A stretch of 64,000 bases of DNA from Candidatus Hydrogenedentota bacterium (lineage in GTDB: Bacteria; Hydrogenedentota; Hydrogenedentia; Hydrogenedentales; SLHB01), in assembly GCA_020848835.1 (NCBI GenBank), contig JADLHJ010000065.1:1-64000 (forward strand), given 5' to 3'. The notes under the pieces are model-generated. The model saw only the letters and a list, made by a program, of their open reading frames with translations. It ran no database searches and was not told where the DNA came from. A program made the position numbers and the translations under genes. Positions 57,420 to 64,000 of the stretch are shown one piece after another. Each line of letters begins with the position of its first letter. The stretch's first letter is position 1.

Positions 57420-60065
57420 GTGAAGAGTGATGATATTCGCTCGAGCTATCTCGAGTTTTTCCGCCAGCGCGGCCATGTGGTCGAGCGGAGCGACAAGATC
57501 GTTCCGAGCAACGACCCTACCCTGCTGTTTACCAGCGCGGGCATGGTGCAGTTCAAACCCTTTTACACCGGCGAAGTGCCTGTCCCTTACCGTCGTGCCA
57601 CGACCTCGCAAAAATGCCTTCGTGCAGGCGGCAAGGCCAACGACTTGGATGAGGTCGGCAAGACCGCGCGTCATCTCACCTTCTTCGAAATGCTCGGCAA
57701 CTTTTCCTTCGGCGATTATTTCAAGCGCGAAACCATTCAGTGGGGCTGGGAGTATTCGACCGAGGTTATCAAACTTCCCAAAGATAAAATTTGGGTAACC
57801 GTGTTTGAGAACGACGACGAGGCCTTCTCGATTTGGGAAAAGGAAGTCGGCGTACCGGCAGCGAAGATTATTCGACTCGGCGCGAAGGACAATTTCTGGG
57901 GCCCCGCGGGCGATACCGGTGCTTGCGGTCCATGCTCGGAGATGTATATCGATCGGGGCGAATCCTTTGGATGTGGCGCTGCGGACTGTGCGCCTGGATG
58001 CGAGAACAACAACTGCGGGCGTTTCATGGAGTATTGGAACCATGTGTTCCCGCAGTTCGATCAACAACCCGATGGTTCGCGTCCGCAACTGAAGAATCGC
58101 GGCGTGGATACCGGCATGGGCCTCGAACGTCTTGCGGCATTACTGCAGGACAAGGAAACCGTTTTCGACACCGACGGCATTTTCCCCATCATCGAAGCCA
58201 CGCAAGCGCTGAGTAAAGTGCCCTACGGAAAAAATCCCGTGCCGTACCGCGTCATCGCGGACCACGCACGCGCGTTGTCGTTCATGATCGCCGATGGCGT
58301 GTTGCCCAGTAACGAAGGACGCGGTTACGTGCAGCGCCGTCTGCTGCGCCGCGCCGCGCGTTTCGGTCGTGAGATCGGTTTGGAAAAGCCGTTCCTGCAC
58401 CAGGTCGTGCAAACAGTCGTGGACAAGATGGGCCACCAATATCCTGAGTTGATCGAGAGCCAAACGCGAATCGCGAAGATCATTCTCACGGAAGAAGAGC
58501 GTTTTCAAAGCACGCTCGCGCGTGGCATGGAGATTCTCTCGACGACATTCGATCGCATGAAGAAGTCCGGCGACAAGACGGTCCCCGGCGAAGAACTGTT
58601 CAAGCTTCACGACACCTACGGCTTCCCGCTGGACCTTGCGACGGACATCGCTGAAGACAACGGCTACACCGTCGATCGCGAAGGCTTCGAGTCCGCAATG
58701 CGGCGCCAGCGCGAACAGGCGCGCAGCGCGTGGACCGGCAGCGGCGAGGAAAGCCTCTCCCCCGTTTACCGCGTGTTGCATACGGAACTCGGCGATACGA
58801 AATTCACGGGCTACGACACGACGCAGGGCTCGGCGACAATCAAGGCGATCGTAAAAAAAGGCCAGCGCGTCGATTCGTTGTCGCTCGACGAAGAAGGCGA
58901 AATCATTCTCGATACGACGCCATTTTACGCGGAGTCCGGCGGCCAGATCGGCGATACCGGATTTTTGGATAGCGTAAACGGCGGCGCGCACATCAGCACC
59001 ACGAAGGCGCCCGTGAGCAAATTGATCTGCCACTACGCGCGCGTCACCAAGGGATCGCTAAAAGTCGGCGATAGCGTCGATGCACAGGTTGATACCACCG
59101 CGCGCAGCGCGACCATGAATCATCACACCGCGACGCATTTGTTGCAGGCGGCATTGCAGGACATCCTCGGCGATCACGTGCACCAGGCAGGTTCGCTCGT
59201 CACACCGGAACGCCTTCGTTTCGATTTCACGCACTTTGAATCCATCGGCGCCGCGCGTCTGCTCGACATTGAGCGCATGGTGAACCAATTCATCCGCACC
59301 GCGACACCCGTCACGATCCGTCAAATGGCGCTGACGGAAGCGAAGGCAGCAGGAGCCATGGCACTCTTCGGCGAAAAGTATGCCGACGTCGTGCGCGTCG
59401 TGACCGTCGGCGATATCAGCATGGAACTTTGCGGCGGCACGCATGTGCCCAACTCCGGCACAATCGGATACTTCAAGATTACAAGCGAGTCTTCAATCTC
59501 CGCGGGCGTGCGCCGCATTGAAGCGGTCTGCGGCGAAACCGCCGTCGATACGTTGCAAGCGCGCGAACGCAGCCTGCAAGGCACCGCGCAACTTTTGGCG
59601 ACTACGCCGGATCAACTTGAAACGCGCGTGCAGGCACTGTTGGAAGAAAACAAGCGCCTGCAACGCGAACTGGCGAAATGGAAACAGCAGGCCGCAGTCG
59701 GCGGGCAGACCGATTTCATGCAGCAGGTCAAGCAGGTCGATGGATTACAGCTGCTCGCCGTTCAAATGGACGGACTCGACGCCGAAGGCTTGCGCGGCGC
59801 GATGGACAAACTGCGCGAAAAGCTTCCGTCAGGCGTGTTAGTCCTCGGCAGCGCGAATGAAGGGAAGGCCTCGCTCTGCGTTGGTGTTTCAAAAGATCTT
59901 ACCGCGAAAGTGAAGGCGGGCGACATCGTGAAGCAACTTGCACCAATTGTTGGCGGTGGCGGCGGTGGTCAGCCGCATCTTGCGCAGGCCGGCGGCAAGC
60001 AACCGGAGAAATTGCCCGAACTGATCGAAAAGACGCCCGACGTAGTCAAGGCACTCATCGGCTAG
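57420..60065 (+). CDS. alaS: Alanine-tRNA ligase
   Basis: 881 residues, the standard bacterial length. It charges tRNA-Ala with alanine. Class II catalytic-core blocks include SSYLEFFRQRGH, FTSAGMVQFKPFYTG and GMGLERLAALLQ. The editing domain carries HHTATHLLQ (HxxxH) and CGGTHVPNSG (the Cys/His zinc site). The C-terminal part is a coiled coil and a Gly-rich DHHA1-type domain (GGGGGGQPHLAQAGG). GTG start at 57420 follows a GGAG. ruvX follows after four bases, so it heads a four-gene operon. Confidence 0.97.
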   Translation: MKSDDIRSSYLEFFRQRGHVVERSDKIVPSNDPTLLFTSAGMVQFKPFYTGEVPVPYRRATTSQKCLRAGGKANDLDEVGKTARHLTFFEMLGNFSFGDYFKRETIQWGWEYSTEVIKLPKDKIWVTVFENDDEAFSIWEKEVGVPAAKIIRLGAKDNFWGPAGDTGACGPCSEMYIDRGESFGCGAADCAPGCENNNCGRFMEYWNHVFPQFDQQPDGSRPQLKNRGVDTGMGLERLAALLQDKETVFDTDGIFPIIEATQALSKVPYGKNPVPYRVIADHARALSFMIADGVLPSNEGRGYVQRRLLRRAARFGREIGLEKPFLHQVVQTVVDKMGHQYPELIESQTRIAKIILTEEERFQSTLARGMEILSTTFDRMKKSGDKTVPGEELFKLHDTYGFPLDLATDIAEDNGYTVDREGFESAMRRQREQARSAWTGSGEESLSPVYRVLHTELGDTKFTGYDTTQGSATIKAIVKKGQRVDSLSLDEEGEIILDTTPFYAESGGQIGDTGFLDSVNGGAHISTTKAPVSKLICHYARVTKGSLKVGDSVDAQVDTTARSATMNHHTATHLLQAALQDILGDHVHQAGSLVTPERLRFDFTHFESIGAARLLDIERMVNQFIRTATPVTIRQMALTEAKAAGAMALFGEKYADVVRVVTVGDISMELCGGTHVPNSGTIGYFKITSESSISAGVRRIEAVCGETAVDTLQARERSLQGTAQLLATTPDQLETRVQALLEENKRLQRELAKWKQQAAVGGQTDFMQQVKQVDGLQLLAVQMDGLDAEGLRGAMDKLREKLPSGVLVLGSANEGKASLCVGVSKDLTAKVKAGDIVKQLAPIVGGGGGGQPHLAQAGGKQPEKLPELIEKTPDVVKALIG

Positions 60066-60069
60066 TGCC

Positions 60070-60516
60070 ATGATAGAGCTTGGCCGTTGCATGGCGTTGG
60101 ATGTGGGCGATGTACGCATCGGCGTCGCGCTCAGCGATCCCCTCGGTATCATCGCGCAACCGCATTCGGTCATCGCCGCAAAATCGCCGCAAGCCGACGC
60201 CGACGCGATCACAAAGCTCATTGCCGACACCGAAACCAAGATCCTCGTCGTCGGCATCCCGCTGAATCAGGAAGGCAAACCCGGTCCGCAGGCGCAGAAG
60301 GTGCTGGCCTTTGTCGAACTCTTGAAGCAGTCACTGTCGATCGAAATTGTCATGCAAGACGAACGCTTCAGCACCGTTGCCGCGCAACGTGAATTGATCG
60401 ACGCCGGCGTGCGACGACAGGCCCGCAAAGGCATTGTGGACAAAGTCGCGGCGCAACGCATTCTCCAGACTTTCATGGATCGGCGTTCTCGCGAATTGAA
60501 AGCACAGCAACCGTGA
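60070..60516 (+). CDS. ruvX: Holliday junction resolvase-like RuvX/YqgF
   Basis: 148 residues with an RNase-H-like fold. MALDVGDVRIGVALSDPLGI holds the first catalytic Asp, VVGIPLNQEGKPGPQA follows, and DERFSTVAAQREL gives the second acid. It is the usual Pre-16S rRNA processing nuclease/Holliday-junction resolvase family; the essential role is in rRNA 5'-end processing. alaS-ruvX-mltG is a common gene order in bacteria. Its stop overlaps the mltG start. Confidence 0.93.
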   Translation: MIELGRCMALDVGDVRIGVALSDPLGIIAQPHSVIAAKSPQADADAITKLIADTETKILVVGIPLNQEGKPGPQAQKVLAFVELLKQSLSIEIVMQDERFSTVAAQRELIDAGVRRQARKGIVDKVAAQRILQTFMDRRSRELKAQQP

Positions 60517-61649
60517 GCGATTCCGCTGCGGCTGAGACGAAAAAGAAGCGATCCTGCGCACGCATTTTTCTGAAGCTGATTGCCGTCCTTTTTGTAATCG
60601 TTGTTCTCGCCGTCACCGCCGCGGGATTTGGCGCCTATCTCATTTATGCGCACGTCACCGGCAAGGGCGCAGAGGGGCCGCCTGTCCGCGTGGAAATTCC
60701 ATCGGGTGTGACCGGCACGCAAGCAGCGAAGATCCTTGAAGACGCGGGACTCGTCGAATACAAAGAATTTTTCCGCTTGGCGGTCCGCCTCGACACGGTG
60801 AAAAAACCAATCGTCCAAGGTCTTTACGATATTCCGCAGGGCTACTCCCCTACCGAAATCTTGCATATGCTGCAAGAAGGGCCGAATGTTTCAGCTTCTG
60901 GATTTAGAATAACCGTCCCAGAAGGGCTAACGATTAAACAGGTAGTGAAGGAACTGGCGCGCCAACATCCGGATGCAACACATTTCAAAGATCCCGAAGC
61001 CTTCATCCGGGCCGCGTCGAATCCCGAGTTGATCCGTGAACTCGGGATCGATGCCCCGACACTCGAAGGTTTCCTAATGCCAGACACTTACCTTTTCGAC
61101 GACGAACCCACGCCGGAGGAAGTCGTTGGCCGGATGGTCGAACATTTCAAGTCGGAATATGAGGCGCTTGTTAAGGAAATCCCCGCTGCCGCGCAACGCG
61201 ACAAACTTGAAGTCGTCACCATCGCCTCATTGGTGGAAGAAGAGTCCAAGGTCAATGACGAACGCCCCACCGTCGCCGCAGTAATCGCGAACCGTGTGCA
61301 GAAGAAGATGCCGCTCGATTTCGACAGTACGCTGCAATTCGCGCTCGACAAATACGGCCAGCGCCTCCTCGATAGTGATAAGCAGGTCGATTCTCCGTAC
61401 AATACCTACCGGAACGCAGGGTTGCCGCCGGGGCCGATCTCGAGTCCTGGGGTAGAATCGTTGCGCGCGGCGTTGCAGCCGGCGCAGGTTGACTACTTGT
61501 TTTTCGTGTCAAACGCGGACGGCAAGACGCATACGTTTAGCGCGACGCTCGAAGAACACAACAAGGCGGTGGCGAAGTATCGGCGCGAAATTGCCATACA
61601 ACGTAAAGAGCAGGAGGCGGCGCGTGCCGCAGAAGAAAGCGGGCAATAG
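60513..61649 (+). CDS. mltG: Endolytic murein transglycosylase
   Basis: 378 residues. MltG cuts nascent peptidoglycan glycan strands in the periplasm. An N-terminal membrane helix (about 20-43) precedes a LysM-like domain and the YceG catalytic domain: EGFLMPDTYLF, ASLVEEESKVNDE with the catalytic Glu, MPLDFDSTLQF and NTYRNAGLPPGPISSPG. GTG 60513 overlaps ruvX by four bases. The C-terminal tail is Gln/Glu/Ala rich. Peptidoglycan synthesis is therefore expected in this organism. Confidence 0.93.
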   Translation: MSDSAAAETKKKRSCARIFLKLIAVLFVIVVLAVTAAGFGAYLIYAHVTGKGAEGPPVRVEIPSGVTGTQAAKILEDAGLVEYKEFFRLAVRLDTVKKPIVQGLYDIPQGYSPTEILHMLQEGPNVSASGFRITVPEGLTIKQVVKELARQHPDATHFKDPEAFIRAASNPELIRELGIDAPTLEGFLMPDTYLFDDEPTPEEVVGRMVEHFKSEYEALVKEIPAAAQRDKLEVVTIASLVEEESKVNDERPTVAAVIANRVQKKMPLDFDSTLQFALDKYGQRLLDSDKQVDSPYNTYRNAGLPPGPISSPGVESLRAALQPAQVDYLFFVSNADGKTHTFSATLEEHNKAVAKYRREIAIQRKEQEAARAAEESGQ

Positions 61650-62436
61650 TAAGCCAATCATCCCGCGCAACCGGCTCATGGTTGCCGTTGCGCTCGATTT
61701 CGAGCACGAGCTCCGTTGCGCCGCGCAGTACGGCGTTGGCGCGGAAATTCAAACCTTCGGGTTTCCGCCGTACCTCGAAAAAGATTCCACCAAGCTGCTA
61801 CAAAAAATGATCAAGCAGGTCGATAAGTTAAAAGGCCCGATCGGTTGCCACGGGCCGTTTATCGATACGATTCACCACAGCCCCGATCCCGACATCCGCG
61901 AAGTCTGCCGCATCCGTTACTTGCGCGCGTTCGACGTCGCTGAAGCGCTCGGTGCGAAATACGTCCTATTTCACAGCCAGTTCAATCCAATCATCCGCGT
62001 GCCGATTTATAAGAAGGCCTACCACGAGAACAGTCTCCGCTTCTGGCCCGAGATGATTGAAGAAGCCGAAAAGCGCAAGATTCCGATCTACATCGAAAAC
62101 ATGTTCGACGACTCCCCCGTCCCCGCGCGGATGGTCGCCGACGCGATCGACTCGCCCTATTTCAAACTCTGCCTCGACGTCGCGCACGCCGCAATCCACT
62201 CCACCCTGGACATCTCCGAATGGATCGACGCCTGTGGCGATCACCTCCGGCACGTCCACATCAACGATTGCATGGGGTCCATGGACGATCATCTGGGATT
62301 GGGTCAAGGGGTGCTGGATTTACGGCGGGCGTTTGCGTTGTTGAAGAAATCGAATTCATCGCTAACCTACGCGCTCGAAACGGGCAAACACACGACGGCC
62401 AGCATGAAGTATCTGTCGATTGCTAAGAGTGACTAA
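61624..62436 (+). CDS. Sugar phosphate isomerase/epimerase, AP-endonuclease-2 fold
   Basis: 270 residues. A TIM-barrel protein of the xylose-isomerase-like family: GCHGPFIDTIHHSPDPDIRE and YVLFHSQFNPIIR hold early metal-binding residues, IYIENMFDD and LCLDVAHAAIHS carry the Glu, Asp and His of the metal site, and HVHINDC is near the end. GTG 61624 is six bases after AGGAGG (61612-61617) and overlaps mltG by 26 bases; the longer frame to 61489 and the internal ATG 61678 fit less well. The substrate is unknown. It converges with the membrane protein gene, overlapping by four bases. Confidence 0.84.
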   Translation: MPQKKAGNSKPIIPRNRLMVAVALDFEHELRCAAQYGVGAEIQTFGFPPYLEKDSTKLLQKMIKQVDKLKGPIGCHGPFIDTIHHSPDPDIREVCRIRYLRAFDVAEALGAKYVLFHSQFNPIIRVPIYKKAYHENSLRFWPEMIEEAEKRKIPIYIENMFDDSPVPARMVADAIDSPYFKLCLDVAHAAIHSTLDISEWIDACGDHLRHVHINDCMGSMDDHLGLGQGVLDLRRAFALLKKSNSSLTYALETGKHTTASMKYLSIAKSD

Positions 62437-63764
62437 TTTCGCCTGTCTTCTGTATTGGGAGGTACAAAGGAAACCTGCCGGTACGCAGGCCCAAAGATTC
62501 TACTGCTCCATTCCTTGCCCGATTCCCACCCCACGTATGCGCATTCAAACGTTGAGTACATCGACACCAGAAACATTGCGCAGACGATCGCCCATTTCCA
62601 AGCGCGATCCATGCGGATCACCGCCGGTATCGCCATCATTAACAGCACCGGCATTGATGCGATGTACCAGCGGAAACCGTAGGACTCTCCGCCGTAGTTG
62701 TTGGTGGACTTCACGTAATACGCGACGAGTATCATGAAGCATAGAAGCGCGGCAAGTGCGCTGCGCTTTAGAATAAGATTGTCCGAGCGCATTGATACCA
62801 GTGCGCCGATTGGCCCCAACAGCAGCACTGGAAACAACAAGAACACACCGCAGCGCCCAAAGGTCGTGTGAAATAAATACGTCAGCTTCGGTTCGCTCAG
62901 CGCATCGATCCCCAGCGGATGCCGCCAGTACGCCGTCTCGTACATGTATGTCGTCTCACGCATCTGCACGGGTACCAACGCTCCGGTCGCATACCAAGTC
63001 GCGATGAAATGAACCAATAGCGGCGCAATGCCGCCGAGCAGGCACCACGTCATCGCTTGCCGTGGAAAACGTATCAATAACCCAAGACCTGCTGCGGCAA
63101 CGTAAATGCCCGCAGGCATATCCATCGTTGGCACCAGCGCACCGAAAAAACCAAAGGCGGCAAAGCGCCACGCATCCGGCGCGTGCTTGCGGGTGATCTG
63201 GCCCAAGGCGAAATACAACGCAACGGTCAACGCGCCCGCCGCGGGTACGTGGTTGGATATGGTGATGCTGAATCCCGCGAGCTGCGTGCCGAAGGCAAGC
63301 GCAGCGAGCAGGAAAAGTTTTTGCCCCGGCGTGAGATCGAAGAGATTCAGGGTCTTAAGAAAGAATATCAGTGCAAGCAGAAACGCGCCGCTGACCAGCA
63401 CTATTGTTGTGAGCACCGTCAACGCATCCGCGTCGCGCTCATTCGTGAGGTCCCAACCCGCGACCGCGTGTGTGATGAGATAAATTCCCGTCATCATCAG
63501 CGGCATCACCGGCGGCTTGCTCGAGATCATCCGCCCGCCGTGCATCACGCCGTCGGTTTCATCACCGCGCACGACGACTTTGTCGATGGTATTTGGGGTA
63601 AAGGGATTGTCCGGCTGGTCGATGTACCAGGTGCCGTGTTGGGTCAGGCTGTACACCGTCGCTAGACGGCTGCTTGCGAGGTCTCCCTGCCAGCTATAGA
63701 ACGCTCCGACACACGACAGCAAAAACGCAACAGCGATGATCGCGTATGCGGCCTTCGGCGTCAC
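62433..63764 (-). CDS. Polytopic membrane protein, GT-C-like
   Basis: 443 residues with about ten to twelve membrane helices. A large periplasmic first loop has SLTQHGTWYIDQPDNPFTP and a charged ..RGDETDG..GGRMISSKPP motif, similar in layout to GT-C glycosyltransferases and dolichol-phosphate-mannose-type enzymes. The conserved catalytic Asp cannot be proved. A lipid-linked sugar transfer function is possible. It lies 13 bases downstream of a partial gene on the same strand. Confidence 0.65.
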   Translation of the reverse strand: MTPKAAYAIIAVAFLLSCVGAFYSWQGDLASSRLATVYSLTQHGTWYIDQPDNPFTPNTIDKVVVRGDETDGVMHGGRMISSKPPVMPLMMTGIYLITHAVAGWDLTNERDADALTVLTTIVLVSGAFLLALIFFLKTLNLFDLTPGQKLFLLAALAFGTQLAGFSITISNHVPAAGALTVALYFALGQITRKHAPDAWRFAAFGFFGALVPTMDMPAGIYVAAAGLGLLIRFPRQAMTWCLLGGIAPLLVHFIATWYATGALVPVQMRETTYMYETAYWRHPLGIDALSEPKLTYLFHTTFGRCGVFLLFPVLLLGPIGALVSMRSDNLILKRSALAALLCFMILVAYYVKSTNNYGGESYGFRWYIASMPVLLMMAIPAVIRMDRAWKWAIVCAMFLVSMYSTFECAYVGWESGKEWSSRIFGPAYRQVSFVPPNTEDRRN

Positions 63765-63777
63765 ACCTGTGCGGCGC

Positions 63778-64000
63778 TTAGCGGCCGGTCACCGTGGACC
63801 ACGCGCGCTTCCACCAGCTTTCGGAAGATTCCTCCTCGGCGGCCACTGTGCGCTCCACCTCTTCCTGCGCCGGCACCCACTCGCCGTTCACGTTTTCTTC
63901 CGTCTTGGCCGCGACAAAAATGCTGCCGGCGCGATACCAACGTCCATTGCGCATTTCAAAGGTTAGCGTTTCATGTCCGGTATCGCGCGCGTAATTGGAA
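63778..64000 (-). CDS. Partial gene, C-terminus of an uncharacterised protein
   Basis: Read to the left from the window edge, the last 73 residues are visible, including MRNGRWYRAGSIFVAAKTEE, EWVPAQEEVE and the end ESWWKRAWSTVTGR before TAA. Charged, no membrane segment or recognisable motif. Its stop lies 13 bases before the start of the polytopic membrane protein, suggesting a shared transcript. The N-terminus is outside the window. Confidence 0.6.
   Translation of the reverse strand, partial: SNYARDTGHETLTFEMRNGRWYRAGSIFVAAKTEENVNGEWVPAQEEVERTVAAEEESSESWWKRAWSTVTGR

Overview
The window is a dense bacterial chromosome segment (about 57% GC by eye) with 52 supported genes, one broken transposase gene and many dispersed palindromic repeats. 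It suggests a Gram-negative, heterotrophic, uncultured-type bacterium of the Hydrogenedentota/Planctomycetota/Lentisphaerota kind. This is an inference from several features: a VPLPGAG C-terminal sorting signal, Tat-exported Gfo/Idh oxidoreductases and hydrolases, sulfatase-like and sulfotransferase genes, DUF4424 and DUF6526 proteins, short palindromic repeats that translate as GARASRP, and periodic CGCAGATTTACGCAGAT repeats. No rRNA or tRNA gene was seen.

Layout. (a) 0-6.1 kb: secreted proteins (BNR-repeat propeller, M12B-type metallopeptidase, lipase-like hydrolase, VPLPGAG-anchored protein). (b) 6.2-9.5 kb: a compact respiratory operon, type II NADH dehydrogenase followed by nrfH and nrfA, which could form a NADH-to-quinol-to-nitrite chain. 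(c) 9.5-24.8 kb: surface-glycan genes: a sedoheptulose-7-phosphate isomerase, a three-domain nucleotidyltransferase/HAD phosphatase/P-loop kinase fusion, methyltransferases, a polyprenyl-phosphate-type glycosyltransferase, RfbC, a sulfotransferase, a flippase-like/sulfatase-like membrane fusion, UDP-glucose dehydrogenase, an SDR epimerase/reductase and an SGNH protein. (d) 24.9-27.0 kb: a phasin-like protein convergent with a wax ester synthase/DGAT, a probable storage-lipid pair. (e) 28.2-34.0 kb: a repeat-rich island with a terminase-small-subunit-like gene and a terminase large subunit facing outward around three ~230 bp direct repeats, a BrnT/BrnA toxin-antitoxin pair and an orphan exported protein; no capsid, portal or tail genes are visible. 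(f) 34.0-42.5 kb: Tat-exported Gfo/Idh oxidoreductase, a GH28-type pectinase operon with a phosphodiesterase, a PilZ protein, a metallophosphoesterase and a TPR protein. (g) 42.5-48.7 kb: a six-gene minus-strand operon joining archaeal-type IMP cyclohydrolase (PurO), a Ycf46-like AAA ATPase, a TPR protein, PurB, a cNMP-domain protein and an MFS transporter. (h) 49.0-57.2 kb: a one-chain Nfn/Sud-type flavoprotein, a 0.9 kb repeat region with the remnant of a REP-associated transposase, an acyl-CoA dehydrogenase with a clear promoter and palindromic operator, DUF4424, HAD and Tat-exported hydrolase genes. (i) 57.4-64 kb: alaS-ruvX-mltG-sugar isomerase operon and a polytopic GT-C-like membrane protein with a partial gene upstream.

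The strongest candidates for something undescribed are the terminase/BrnTA/direct-repeat island, the heptose-type three-domain fusion, the membrane flippase-phosphatase fusion with a Thr in place of the sulfatase Cys, the PurO-AAA-PurB operon, and the families of 3'-end palindromic repeats (GTGCTC hairpins, CCGCGTTTACGCGG elements, CACGGGCG pairs).
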